Shown one piece after another: positions 21,180-32,416 of a DNA stretch of 64,000 bases; the first letter of the stretch is position 1; every line of letters starts with the position of its first letter. A model generated the notes under the pieces. The model was given only the letters and a program-made list of their open reading frames with translations. It was not told the DNA's origin and did no database searches. Origin of the DNA: Notospermus geniculatus (Eukaryota > Nemertea > Pilidiophora > Heteronemertea > Lineidae); NCBI GenBank assembly GCA_002633025.1, contig NMRB01000249.1, positions 340,501 to 404,500 of the forward strand, in the 5' to 3' direction. Both the position numbers and the translations under genes were made by a program.

Positions 21180-22040
21180 AGTAGCTTTTACAGATGAAAT
21201 GGTCCACGGACCATTTGCTCACCTGGTTGGACAAATAGTGTAATGACAGATGGAGGGAGGCCTACATACATGTATCAGTTATGAGCAATCATTCAAGTTA
21301 TGAGTCAAGTCATTCCCGAGTTACAGGACTTATGATGATTTTTGCGTTATGCCACCAGGCGGCCATACTGGATGTCAGATCGGGCCGAAACTTCACATGC
21401 ACATAAAGGTCATTTAGTGGGAACCACATATCACATTTGCGCGCTCTGGGTCAACTAGTTGCTGAGTTATAGCACTTTGATATTGATTTTAGGGTTACGC
21501 CACCAGGCGGTCATATTGGAAGTCAAATCAGGCCGAAATTTGACGTGCACGTACATGTACATGTAAACGACGGTAATCTAGAGGAAGGCAAATATCAAGT
21601 TTGAGCACTCTAGGTCAAGCCGTTCCGAGTTATAGCATTTAGATGATTTTCAGGTTACGCCACCTGGCGGCCTTACTGGATGTCCAATCGGGCCGAAACT
21701 TGGTATTTTTGAAGGTACACGTACCCCTCTAATACACATTTATTGCAAGACACATTGTATGAAGTAGCTCGATGAAATAATGACGAACTGCGACAGGTTC
21801 GTTACTTTTGTAACTTTGACCTCTGTGACCTTGATATACGTCAAATCAAAAACCCGTTATATTCGTACATGTATGTTATGTATTCTAATTAGATACACCT
21901 ATGAAAAAAATTGAAGATGATTCAGTCATTAGTTCAGGAATTATTGCGCTTTTTGTGTTTTTGGTTTTGGAAACCTGTTGGCCAAGCCAACAATAGAATC
22001 GGACCGAAACTTGGTGTCATGGGTCACCCGGCCTGGGGGT
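21180..22040 (+). repeat. interspersed repeat related to 4000-4575
   Basis: Repeated units with GCCACCAGGCGGCCATACTG and CGGGCCGAAACTT appear three times at about 150-bp spacing (21350, 21500, 21660). The block ACTTTGACCTCTGTGACCTT and GAATCGGACCGAAACTTGGTG then matches the copy at 4000-4575. Confidence 0.65.
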
Positions 22041-22312
22041 ATTATTAGCCCGGACACTACTAGGCATAAAAAGTAACATATAACAGCTGAATGTTTTGAC
22101 AGCCGATAATGATTTAGTGCCGAAAATTGCGTCGAAAGCTCATTTTGGACCCAATATAATGGCCACTTAAAGGGACTATAGGCCCACGTGAACCAATAAT
22201 AATTAGGGTGTCTCTAATCGTGAACGTAGGCACTCTGTTCCCAATAAAATCTGCTACGAAATGCGTTCGACTATCGAAAGTTAACTCAGTTATTTCCAAT
22301 TTATACATGTAG

Positions 22313-22448
22313 GTTATTCTGATTGACGTGCATCAGGGGATATCCTACACTGGAAGATGTCCAAGTCAACTGTGTTACATAGACGGATATTCATCAAGCT
22401 ACCCCACGCATGTGAATTTTACTTTGCCTTCGACCAAACCGTCTTCAG
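22313..22448 (+). CDS. secreted-protein gene, exon 3
   Basis: The candidate acceptor TTTATACATGTAG ends at 22312 and the donor is TCTTCAG|GTGCGT. The frame reads VILIDVHQGISYTGRCPSQL, CYIDGYSSSYP and THVNFTLPSTKPSS. The Cys spacing (GRCPSQLCYIDGY) and an N-glycosylation sequon (NFT) fit a secreted protein. It ends in phase 1 and joins exactly to exon 4 (completing Glu). The acceptor is weak in pyrimidines and the incoming phase does not match exon 2. Confidence 0.55.
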
Positions 22449-22634
22449 GTGCGTTAAACTCCCTTGAACCACTTAAAGAAGCACGGTACTGAATCTCTAA
22501 TGCGTTATTTGACTGCCGACGTAGAGGAAGCCACCTAGCGGCAGCAAAACAAACAACAATGAAATGGCCAGGGCCACTGTGCTCACCTGGCTGTTGTAGT
22601 TATAGATGACTAGAAATAGAGAACATTACTACAT

Positions 22635-22925
22635 GTATTATCATTAATATTATCATCATCATTATCATCATTATTATCATTATTATTGTCATTATTATTA
22701 TCATTCTTACTATCATCATCATCATCATCATCATCATCACCATTATCATCAATATCATCATTATCATCATTATCATCACTCTTATCATTATTGTTGTCAT
22801 TATTATTATAATTATTACTATCATCATCATCATCATCATCATCACCATTATCATCAATATCATCATTATTATCACTATTATCATTATTATCATTATTGTT
22901 CTCATTATTATTATCATTTTGTTTT
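22635..22925. repeat. imperfect ATC/ATT trinucleotide microsatellite
   Basis: Nearly 300 bp of ATCATT-type triplets, immediately before the exon at 22936. A long minus-strand frame rich in Met and Ile (22600-22917) is only a reading of this repeat. Confidence 0.95.
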
Positions 22926-22935
22926 CTATTTACAG

Positions 22936-23192
22936 AGAACGGACCGAGGATTAGCGCGGAGTTCGTGAAGAATAATGGTTTTACTGGATCTCAACTAGAA
23001 AGCACTTATCAGGACTACCCTGCTTGTGCCATACGATGTCTTGCCAATGCACTCTGCAAGGGTTATCATGTCGTTTGCCTCTCCGTTTACGACGCGTGCA
23101 AATGTGACCTGTACAATGACATCACTCCAGTTACCAAAACAGTTCCTCCTCATGAGTTTTATTTTGTGCTGGAAAAGAAACATCTTAGTTAG
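22936..23192 (+). CDS. secreted-protein gene, exon 4: PAN/Apple-like domain and stop
   Basis: The acceptor TTTTCTATTTACAG ends at 22935; phase 1 joins exon 3. The frame reads ENGPRISAEFVKNNGFTG, then YPACAIRCLANALCKGYHVV, DACKCDLYND and FYFVLEKKHLS before TAG at 23190-23192. The pattern of paired cysteines (CAIRC, CKGY, CKCDLY) with a hydrophobic strand resembles PAN/Apple domains, which mediate protein or carbohydrate contacts outside the cell. This is an assignment by pattern only. It may be the last exon, or splice onward to 24025 through a weak internal donor (CTTA|GTTAGA). Confidence 0.6.
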
Positions 23193-23577
23193 ATTTATAA
23201 GCTTTTTCTTACAAGAGTCTTTATCAGAAAAATCTTTTTAAGAAGATCTTATAGGAATCTTATAAGCAAAATCTTATAATCATAAACGTATTAGAAAAGT
23301 CACTCTAAATGCCTAACGGCGGTTTAGAAATTTAGATATGGTTACAGTCTTAAACTAATTCAGGTCTGAAATACATGTACATGTACCATAATTCACATTT
23401 AGCGAAAATATCAATCTGTACAAGCACTGAATTCCAGTTCTGTTCAGGTGAAATTTTGTGGCCGTGCCATTCAAATATGTTTACGCATGCAGTGCCAAAT
23501 ACCGCTGGGCACTCTTTACATGTAGTCTTTGTAGGCCTAACTTTTTTACTTAGTTTTTCAGGCATAACTTCTTGCTT

Positions 23578-23890
23578 ATATATTGGCTACCCCGGGCAAT
23601 GGATTTAAGGTATCCTGCCCACAGATACCACGCCATGCCTTCGCCCGGGATTCGAACCTAGCGCCCATATTCATAAAACTACGCAAGTCCATAAAACTAC
23701 TTAAGTCCAAAGTGTAATACATGTAAAGGTACTTATCTTGTGTTGAACAAAGGACAAGTGTCACACTTAGACTTATCGAAGTGTGGCACTTATCCTTTGT
23801 TCAATACAAAAGATATTTATGTTTATGAATATGGACCCTGACACCCTCTGGTTGTGAGTCCGGCATCCATTCGTCCCTCCACCAGAACGC
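23578..23890 (-). repeat. tRNA-derived SINE split by a MITE
   Basis: The minus strand reads the tRNA-like 5' half from about 23885 down to 23844 (GGTGGAGGGACGAATGGATG with CCGGACTCACAACC). It is then interrupted by the palindrome at 23661-23843 and resumes at 23660 with GCGCTAGGTTCGAATCCCGG, the B-box. The SINE body continues leftward with GCGAAGGCATGGCGTGG. Confidence 0.6.
23661..23843. mobile_element. MITE of the CCCATATTCATAAA family inside a SINE
   Basis: The ends are CCCATATTCATAAAACT and TTTATGAATATGG. The central arms CTTATCTTGTGTTGAACAAA and its mirror flank a loop near 23755-23785. The ends match those of the element at 48914-49010 and a solo end at 3769. It sits between the A-box half and the B-box of the host SINE. 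Confidence 0.7.
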
Positions 23891-24024
23891 CTAACTACAT
23901 GTACAGCAGTTAACACACACTGAGCACACAAATTGGGTGTGAAGTCACTTGTTGTTAAAGCATAAAAAAACTTCCTGAACAACTTGTTTGTATCTGATTT
24001 TTTCGCTTTACTTTACCTTGACAG

Positions 24025-24189
24025 TGATTGACAGCAAACTTCCGATAAATTGTCTGCCGTTTGACGATGGCACCAAGCTCGTATTTTCTCCACGCTGGCT
24101 CATCAAAAGGATTGACGGCATAATCAAGCGGGTATCACCGTATAAACATGCTGTTGAAGAAAAAAGCAATATGCAGTGCATGCCCTACC
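24025..24189 (+). CDS. candidate further exon of the secreted-protein gene, broken by a MITE
   Basis: The acceptor CTTTACTTTACCTTGACAG ends at 24024. The phase (two bases to complete a codon) is compatible with exon 3 or with a weak donor in exon 4. It reads IDSKLPINCLPFDDGTKLVF, SPRWLIKRIDGIIKR and SNMQCMPY, then meets the MITE at 24190 and stops at a TAG inside its end. No family recognised. It could be chance; support is one good acceptor and plausible composition. Confidence 0.35.
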
Positions 24190-24583
24190 TCTAGCATCCA
24201 ATGGAAATACCTAGTACATGTAAGTCACATTTTTGGAAAAAATGAGTTAAGGCCAAATTCGTACTTAGGTATTGTTTCATCATATAATAAACAGTTTTTG
24301 TTTGCAAAATGTTCGCCAAAGCCTCGGAAAGACAGTGGTGCACTTACTCGGTTTTTACGTCTTAAGTCATCCGAATTGTGACTTACTACGTTTTTACCTT
24401 TGCAAATTCATCATTAAATCAGAGGTAAAACATAGCAAATTGCATTTAATCCTGTTGTATGACATATTTTTAATTACGAGTGTTTTCCACAACAAAACTC
24501 TTCCAAGTTGTCATTCCGCATAAACCCATTTTTCTCGAAAACAACCAAATGTGACATACTAGGTATCTCCATTGGACGCTAGA
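24190..24583. mobile_element. 394-bp MITE interrupting candidate coding sequence
   Basis: The ends read TCTAGCATCCAATGGAAATA and the inverted TATCTCCATTGGACGCTAGA; the arms extend into GTCACATTT. Flanks CCCTACC and CCTTACC are near-identical and may be a decayed 7- or 8-bp target duplication (hAT-like). The left arm brings a strong donor-like GTAAGT at 24221. Confidence 0.65.
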
Positions 24584-24801
24584 CCTTACCCGTCCAACCG
24601 CAACCTAATGGAAACTGCTTGGATTGGAGAGGAGACCTCAGTTTATCAAACATACCTGCTTTGGACTATACCTTGACAGGACTATCGGGCACAGTGTTTT
24701 ATTTCAGTGGGTGTTCGTTCTACATAAGCCAATGGATTATGAGCTCAGTAAACTCATGGGTCCGTATGAATAAAAGAGGAGTTAACTATCCTGTGGTTTA
24801 A
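24584..24801 (+). CDS. candidate 3' coding remnant downstream of the MITE
   Basis: An open frame reads PNGNCLDWRGDLSLSNIPAL, DYTLTGLSGTVFYFSGCSFY and SSVNSWVRMNKRGVNYPVV to a TAA at 24799-24801. It looks protein-like and follows the MITE directly, so it may be the rest of the exon at 24025. Simple removal of the MITE and one target copy would, however, put it out of frame. The tandem duplication breakpoint (24766) falls inside it, so only its last 12 codons are repeated at 42063. Confidence 0.35.
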
Positions 24802-25602
24802 CCTATTCTAAGAATTGTTATTCATCTCTTCTCGGTATAGAAAATTCGGTATGCATAAAACGAAGTACATGTATACAATTCTGTGTATGACTACAGGCCT
24901 ACTGAGTATAAGCTTATTCCACAGTGTAGTGTATTCCACGGTATTTGAGTGCAAAGCCACCAGAAAATCTATTATTAGATGAACTGCACCCTTTATGTAA
25001 ATTAAGTCACAATAGAGTTATGCCCGCTGTAGGCTACACGATCAAATTTTTCATCCAATTTTCGGAATATGCTCAATAAAGGCCTACATTCGGGTTTGTA
25101 CATTGAAGCCCCAATAGACCCGGTGTAGCAGTAAAACGTGTCCCCCTGTAAAAAGTGTCCACTTCTATTGTTGAATGACGGAATAAGCGGCATGCGTATA
25201 GAAACCATATGTCACTCAGAGATTAGAATGTAACAATAGGATCTTTTGTTCCCCGGACAGTTTTTCCTAGGACATTCTTTCCCTTCACACTTGAATCTGA
25301 ATTTCCCAAAAATTGGATGAAAAATTTGATCGTGTACAGCGGGCATTAGCCTACAGCTTCCACACATAGTCATCATGTGCTCCCAAGGAGGCCGACAGAG
25401 AAAATAGCTTATTCCAGTGTAAGGCTGTTCCATGGTATTGGAGTCTTTTCTCGCAAACAGACTGGTTTTCATGAAATACTATGCGTGTCACGTGGTTGGT
25501 GATGGTATAGTGAGAGAGAAGATAGACAAAAGACTAGAAGCCTACCTCATACCAACCTGCGCCTGCAGTGGGACGTGGCTTGTTTGGTAGGACCAGTATT
25601 GG

Positions 25603-26558
25603 TAGACTGGTACCCGGTCTAAGTTCTGGGCAGCTTGCATTCGAAGACCGGTGAAACCAAGGCTGACTTCGATTGTAACTCGAGTTAAACTCGGGCGACC
25701 CGAGTTACAAACGAATTGCAAAATCTACCGGAGTTGCCTAACTTTGCAACAAACATGGCGTCGAATCTACCCGGCCCGACCAACCCACGACCAATCGAGG
25801 GTAGCGAAAAACTTACTCGTCCAAAATGGCGGCATGTTAGACTGGTACCCGGTCTTCTGGGCAGGCACATGAATCGGACGCGGGATATTTTTGTTCAAAA
25901 ATGGAATTAATGCTTTATGCTCAGTCAAAAATCGTTGTTCTTGCCAGAAATAAGTAGGGACAGGGACAGGAGCACTTTTGGCCTCGGTTGTGGGAACAAC
26001 AACGCAGTAAATGACGATGATGATGGCCTTTGGGTAGCCTACTCGCCGGGCCAAGGCATAAACATTGCAACCATGGCAACAGGGGTTGTTGGTGTACAAA
26101 TTCATCGTTACTGGTGAATAGTCATTATTTTTCATCAAAGATGAAACATATCATCATTTCATTTGCCCTATCAGCTGATTATAGCTGATTTTTGTCTATT
26201 AAAAACGCCCGCTAAAACATTGATGTGAACGGCCACATTGGAAATACATGTTCTGAACTGACAACAACAACGATTCCGCTAATTTTGGAATTCGATTCGG
26301 AACCCGGGTAGGCATGCGCATTTTGGTTTTTTGACGTCATAACCGGTGGCAGATTTTCAACTCGAGTAAGTTGTCGAGTTACAATCGAAGTCAGCCCAAA
26401 TGATCTGAGCCGGGATTCCGGCTCGTGACGTCATTCTACAGCATTCTACAACAATGCATTCTCCCGAACTAAATATAGACCAGCGGGCGCCATGATGGTT
26501 TTATGCATTTGCTTGCGTCTGTCCTAGTATTTTTAATCGGGACAGTGTTCGGTCTACC
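25603..26558. mobile_element. 956-bp non-autonomous element with 7-bp target duplication (copy 1 only)
   Basis: Flanked by GTATTGG on both sides (25596-25602 and 26559-26565); copy 2 has a single GTATTGG at 43228-43234. The ends are TAGACTGGTACCCGGTCT and, inverted, TAGACCGAACACTGTCC. Subterminal inverted repeats GGCTGACTTCGATTGTAACT (25660) and its mirror (26375) are clear. A second copy of the terminus lies inside near 25838. No transposase. Confidence 0.8.
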
Positions 26559-26699
26559 GTATTGGGCGCCATTTGTGGAGGAATTAGGCAGTGACGTCAC
26601 TAGGAAATTTTATGTAAATTATGTAAATTTACTGATTCAATTCTCAATACGGCTGACGTAGGCCTACCGGAATGCAGATAGAAGGTGGCCGACAACTGA

Positions 26700-28040
26700 C
26701 CCAGGAAATCCACCAATCACGGAGTTGAAAATAGAAACCGTATCAACATAATAGTTCCTATACTTACCACCTGCGCCAGCACAGGCTAATCAGATTCACA
26801 AACCCGATTGGCGCGCCCGGTCAACATATGCCAAAGCCGGACGTAAAATAGTTAGGACCGGGTACCAGTCTAATAGAAAACCTTCACAAAATGCCCCATA
26901 CAGGCCAAAATAGGAATCGCACGCATCCAAAATCAAACGTGATCTAGATTTTGTCGCCATACACGCCTCTATGCAACACGAAAATGATCTGTCGAAATCC
27001 GAATGCGCTGCCCATCTGAAAAGGAAAAGTTTTCGATTTTTGTTTTGGCCCCCTAGTGGCGAAGTCAAGAATCAGATGTCACCGAAATTTCGTCTGGGAG
27101 TCATAACAACCAAGAGGATGGCTCCTCAGGATTCTGAGTGTCCGAGGAAACTCAAATAGGCCTCATAAAGCCACCTAGCCCGGAGGACGATTGGACGATG
27201 AGAGTGGGTATGACATCGTGAGGCAAAGAGTCCAGAAAAGAGACCGAACAAACACAACCCCAAATTGACGATTTTTCAACATAAATCAACATTCTTTAAT
27301 TCTCTAAACATCTTTGTACAGTGAATTTACAAGATACAGTAACATCAAAATAAACTGTGATCCTCATATATTCAGTGAAGGCCAGGGTCGTCGCACTGAA
27401 ATCAAAGGCTTCGCTAATCCAGTACCCCCGGCACCGTGCAATGGAAAAGAAATGATCAACGTCTTCACCTTGAGCCATAGACTGGTCCTGTGCCCTCGCA
27501 AAGCTCCGCTGTACGAGGGCAGCCACCAGTCTACTGAGCCATCCACTTCCCAACCAATAGTAGACATTACTAACAGCACCGTCATCTGGGGTGACTTTGA
27601 ACAACCGGGTACCTCTGGATAGGCCTATTTGCTTAGAAAATGTGATTCATCTATTCTAGCATTTTTTCCTAGAGGGCGTAAAAATAGCTACCCACTTCAT
27701 TCAGTTGATGCAATCCTCAAAGTATCACTAACAGACGCCGTTAGCTGTCCGATTCAGGGAATCGCCAGTGGGTATCTGACTTTACTTGCTGGGTAAGCGA
27801 AACAAATTTAGTGTTTTTCGGCCAGCTAAAATGAAGCAACTGGATTATATGACCTTCAAAATGTCCAAAAGGAGTGCACACTAACTAACATGTGGGTGAT
27901 AACATCGACCAAATTTGCAAACTTCGCGCTAATCTTGTTGACTTTCCAATCGAAAAAAGTATGAATATACAGTAGGCCTATGCATTTTGTACACGTATCT
28001 TAGCCAATCAGGGAGTGTGTCACGGCGGCGGCGGTTAAAC
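26700..28040. other. no gene recognised (copy 1); same in copy 2 at 43500-44825
   Basis: Open frames on both strands around 27296-27622 recur in copy 2 but are broken there by a 10-base length difference near 44381, so they are not under coding constraint. Motifs of the GACCGGGTACCAGTCTA type at about 26853 mark decayed DNA-transposon ends. Confidence 0.4.
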
Positions 28041-28170
28041 TTATGATGATGGTTTATGATTGGATCCCTCGTCAAACAGCGCCGCCTATTGATGAGCCTT
28101 CACTTTTGGCACCAAACGTGCCAGTGTTTAGTGGTTCTATACCTATGGCCAACTGGACACTGAGGACGCG
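28040..28170 (-). repeat. copy of the GATGGCGCTG-type repeat
   Basis: GGATCCCTCGTCAAACAGCG, CCTATTGATGAGCCTTCACT and TTTTGGCACCAAACGTG match the reverse complement of 1480-1560. The counterpart in copy 2 is at 44825-44935, where a SINE has inserted at its edge. Confidence 0.65.
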
Positions 28171-29479
28171 TGTAAGAGGGTGTTCCAAGTTACCCTGTTG
28201 TTGGACGCCACCCCAGATGACGGTAGCCTGTTGCCGCTGTTACATAGCAGCTCATGACCATTGGACGCAACTTTACAGGCTGCCAGTGAAGATATAAAGT
28301 GAGATAGACATGTATTTGTGCACTGGGTTGATAGTAGATATATAATACTTGGTAGAACCTCTATTCAGATACAAATCTTAGGACATGGTGTAAAAAATAA
28401 AAAAATACGTACATGTAGCATAGATTATGTAAATTGACACAGGGATGTGTAAAGCAGTGGTATGCCCGCCGTGGTCAAAGTTTTCACACAAATTCAGACT
28501 TGGTCTATGGCTCAAATGTACAGACCTACATATACATGTAAATCTATAGAGTACATGTATATTCAGAATACTACCACAGGAAAACTTTGACCATGTACAC
28601 TGGGCACAATGTGATCGGACGAATAAGAAAAATACTGCTGGTTATGGACAGAACCTTTTTGCATTTTTGGAATGTACATGAAGTATGTATTAACACCTAC
28701 ACTGCCCCCAATATTAACAAGCACGTGTAGTCTACTTGTGCTCCGTGGAAACATGGACGATTGAACAAATATCATTATTTTATGTAAACTACAGTGTCGA
28801 GTTTTTCTATTTCTTCAATCACGCATTTTCCCACTGATTTTTTTTTACTTTTTACCTGGGGGGCAGTTCGCTGCTGCCCCATTTCCACAGTACACACAGT
28901 GAACAGAGGAATCAAATAAGCCACGATAGTGTAAATTGACATCTTGGGTACAAGCAAACTAGACCCAGGGTAAATTTGTGAATATTAACTACTAGGTTAG
29001 CACAGTTCAATAACAAATTTTCAATTAATGACTGCATGGTGCATGGCCTGCACTGTGTTGTCTATGCTCTGTGTCTATCCCCCGGGGTCTATCCTTTCTG
29101 AGGATTGCGTTATACATGTATAAACTAAAATGGAAAATTGGCGTAGTTTGTGTGGACGAAATCTAGATATAGTTTGTGTATACCCAGGACGAGTGTCCTT
29201 AGCTCATCAGGCCCATCTCAGATCACACATAGAAAACAGTACTAAATACTAAATTGGAAATGATGTGGACGTTTGTATATTAAAAGTATATGAAGAATAC
29301 TTACTTTGCAGAAAGAATGTTATTCGATGAGACAGAACATATTTTAACAAGAGCAGGAAACAAGTTTGCCGTCAAGTTTTTGTCATTATTTCTAAGACTG
29401 GTAGCCTCCCATAATAACCTGGAGATTCAGAATAATGTACGCCAGGCATCCGCTCTCCAAGGCATCCAAAAAATCCAAA

Positions 29480-29935
29480 TTCAGGTCTCTTGCTCTTCTT
29501 TTCAGATCTAGTAACCATCCAAACCAAGCTTCAAAATTCAGCCCTCTTGCTCTTCTCTTCAGATCTAGTAACCTTGCAAACCAAGCTTCAAAATTCAGGC
29601 CTCTTGCTCTTCTTTTCAGATCTAGTAACCTTGCAAACAAGGCCTCAAATTCAGGCCTCGTCTACATTTCAGATCTAGTAACCTTGCAAACAAGGCTTCA
29701 AAATTCAGATCTCTTCTTCTTTTCAGATCTAGTAACCTTGCAAACAAGGCTTCCGAATTCAGGTCTCTTCCCCTTCTTTTCAGATCTAGTAACCTTGCAA
29801 ACCAGGCTTCAAAATTCAGGTCTCTTCCTCTTCTTTTCAGATCTAGTAACCTTGCAAACCAGACTTCAAAATTCAGTCTCCCCCAAACCAGGCTTCAAAA
29901 TTCAGGTCTCTTCCTCTTCTTTTCAGATTGTAATT
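29480..29935 (+). repeat. 57-bp minisatellite (copy 1)
   Basis: Seven to eight units of about 57 bp, each with TTCTTTTCAGATCTAGTAAC, CTTGCAAACCAAGC and TTCAAAATTCAGG. Because 57 is 19 codons, frames stay open on both strands (for example SDLVTLQTKLQNSG repeats). These frames are by-products. Unit number differs from copy 2 (46507-46925). Confidence 0.85.
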
Positions 29936-30129
29936 TTGAAAGCACCAAAAAACACGTCATGGTTATTTCATGAGATTCAGAGATACCAGATACAAGTATA
30001 AACAATTTACACAATATACATATGGTATACATGTACAATTATAATACTCAAAATATTTTATACATCATGTACAATTATAATACTCAAAATGGCCATTGAT
30101 GGACGTGCAACGACAGTTTATGCCCGCTA

Positions 30130-30812
30130 TTAACCCTTTGACGCACAGGGCGGTCGCTAGCGACCGCCCATTTACACCCCCCTGGAAATTGCCGAATTTT
30201 GCTCATCAGGCACCCCCTTGAAATGTCCTGCACCAGAATCTTGTAGTTGATGTAATTCTGTCCTGATGTAACATATTTCCACTAGGTGTCACTCTTTACC
30301 ATCATGGCCTGAAGCGCACTTGAAGTTGAAGATTTCCAATTTTGCCAAAAAGCTTGATGACGTCATGCATTTGTCATGTACGTAAGCCTATTGTTTTAGC
30401 CTTTGGGATATGACGCAACGATCAAATTGAATTGCTGTAAAAATCTTATTTTTGAAAATTTTCTGCTCATATTTTCACTCCAAGTTCAAAATCACCTCCT
30501 AATTCCATTTCTGGTGTTATTTCTGATGTATCTGCTGAGTAATTTTGAAAAAATCTTAGTTTTTGAAAAAAATGAAGAAAATTTGGCAAAAATCTTGTTT
30601 TATGACATGAACATAGTGGTTGCCATGGCAACAGACGTTCATGTATCAAGATATTTTTATACGTATTCTGAAAGATCTCTTATACTGCTAAAAATAATTC
30701 CATTACTGCCATAGTCTATCTCCTTTTGTTTGGTCAGGATAACCCTCTAAAGATAAATTGGGGGTGGGGGTCAAACTATGCCCCCGAAAAAACATGTACG
30801 TCAAAGGGTTAA
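30130..30812. mobile_element. piggyBac-type non-autonomous element with TTAA duplication (copy 1 only)
   Basis: Body 30134-30808 (675 bp) has termini CCCTTTGACGCAC and GTACGTCAAAGGG, flanked by TTAA on both sides. Copy 2 shows one TTAA at 47357-47360 with the same flanks. CCCTTTG ends with TTAA targets are diagnostic of piggyBac. A perfect palindrome GGGCGGTCGCTAGCGACCGCCC-type hairpin lies just inside the left end. The 103-codon internal frame lacks transposase motifs. Confidence 0.9.
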
Positions 30813-30899
30813 GGATGTTAACTATTAAGGCTCATATCAGTTAAACACTTCACTGCAGGGGCGCTAGCAGCGGATAGTCTACTGATTTTGGCGGAAATC

Positions 30900-32040
30900 T
30901 TAATGTTTTAGTGTATCTTACTTGTAATACTTGTCAGAGTTACATGTGGATGCATAGTCATGCCAACAGATGGGTGTAATGAACACATTAAAGTGATAAG
31001 GAGGCTGCCTATAGGGACCCTTTAAAACACACTCTACTACTTTACGTCCACCTGTTTTTCTACTAAAGTGACAATAGTTTAATAAATTATACTTATGTAA
31101 AACCAGGTGCTCTGCATTCACATTCAGATGTGTTTTGGTCAATGCGCACAAACAAACCTTAGATCGTGAAATGAACATCCTTTGTCATCCAATGCAAAAC
31201 TTCATACTTTCAAAAGTACAACATGAAATAATAACATGTTTCTAAGGTGAAAGTCATAGCTTCCTACCGGACTCAAACTCAAAAGTACAGCAGGTGCTAT
31301 TAGCGAAAATACTTTACTTTCGTCTGTCTCAGGTCCCTTCCACATATTCATGCCAGTAGAGGTCTAGCCTCCTGGAATAATTATACAAAGGATAAGTCTA
31401 TTCTATTCGACAAAATGGCCAATGGCCAGTCATATTGAAAGGACAATACCTTGGCCAGTGCATACATAATGAATTGGTGTTTAATGAAGGGACCTTAGAC
31501 AGAGGAAAGTAAAGTAATTCAAAATGTGCTAGCCAATCAAGCCTTGGAATGTTTTTTCAGTTTATGGTCTGTTATTTTTCACGACAAACAGTAGAAAATC
31601 ACAATCACATGCAATAGCCCTTTTTAATTCCACCAAATTTGCTGACAGTTATTTTACTTCTCTTTCTACCAGCGAATGGATGGCATACCCGCATTATAAT
31701 ATTTTTATCACTTTTTATATTTCAACAGACATTAACAAAAAATAAGCCTCAGTTGCAACTACAAGAAAATAGAATACAAACATATGATAATATATGTAAT
31801 GCCATACATAGCATTGACACCGAACACACATGATAATTATAGTGACACCTTTTGGTGAAACAATGCACTACAACCTGAGAAAGCTCTTGTTTTACAATGA
31901 AAAATGTACAAGATTTACATGATATATTTTTACTTTTTTTACAGTAGAGTGTATTTACAACGACATTTACAGGAGTGAAACTATACCAATCACAGTACCT
32001 TTTAATTTTCTTTCAATAATGATAACAGTTTGGTCTCTAT
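30900..32040. other. no gene recognised (copy 1); same in copy 2 at 47450-48600
   Basis: Unique-looking text conserved between the two copies at high identity. No splice-bounded frame or motif. Confidence 0.4.
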
Positions 32041-32050
32041 ATTAAGTACC

Positions 32051-32226
32051 GGTGTAACATCTGCCAGTGTTCCCCATCTGTGTGTGTTCCCCTCCTATTG
32101 TCTGACGGAATAAGCAGCGACTTGACAATAGGGGACACACAGAGAAACATGTCGATCTATCTACCAGCATTTCCCAAACAATGAGGGGCCACACTGACCC
32201 ACAAAAACACTGGCAGATATAACACC
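32051..32226. mobile_element. 176-bp MITE, GGTGTAAC family (copy 1 only)
   Basis: The ends GGTGTAACATCTGCCAGTG and CACTGGCAGATATAACACC are inverted. Inside, GACGGAATAAGCAGCGACTT and GACAATAGGGGACACACAG are shared (inverted) with the 43325-43500 element. Copy 2 lacks it near 48617. Confidence 0.75.
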
Positions 32227-32416
32227 TACATGTATATATAATAATGGTGTGTTTACCTGAAGGTAATTCCACTATTTGCATGATAAATAGACTTTCAAAC
32301 AACACTAACAGAATTTTGGAGCTGCTGTGGTCAGAAGGAACTGTCCAGCATTGAAGCATCAGTCTATAATTTCCAACACTGAAGCTACCAGGTATATTAT
32401 TCAGCAGATAGTATTA

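Noticed and set aside
22600-22917. 105-codon minus-strand frame rich in Met and Ile
   Set aside because: It is the translation of an ATC/ATT microsatellite and carries no protein signal.
25212-25472. 86-codon minus-strand Cys-rich frame, repeated at 42498-42770
   Set aside because: It looks protein-like (CGSCRLMP, CEGKECPRKNCPGNK) and is kept in both copies, but it overlaps an inverted repeat (about 25022-25066 with 25308-25350), has no splice borders, and the copies are too young for conservation to mean much.
27296-27622. Opposing 102-codon frames present in both large copies
   Set aside because: A 10-base length difference in copy 2 breaks the frames, so they are not maintained.
29435-30001. 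188-codon frame and its relatives at 46520-46948
   Set aside because: The frames follow from a 57-bp (19-codon) minisatellite unit and run on both strands.
30403-30714. 103-codon frame inside the piggyBac-type element
   Set aside because: It has no transposase motifs and the interior has mirrored text; the element is too short to be autonomous.
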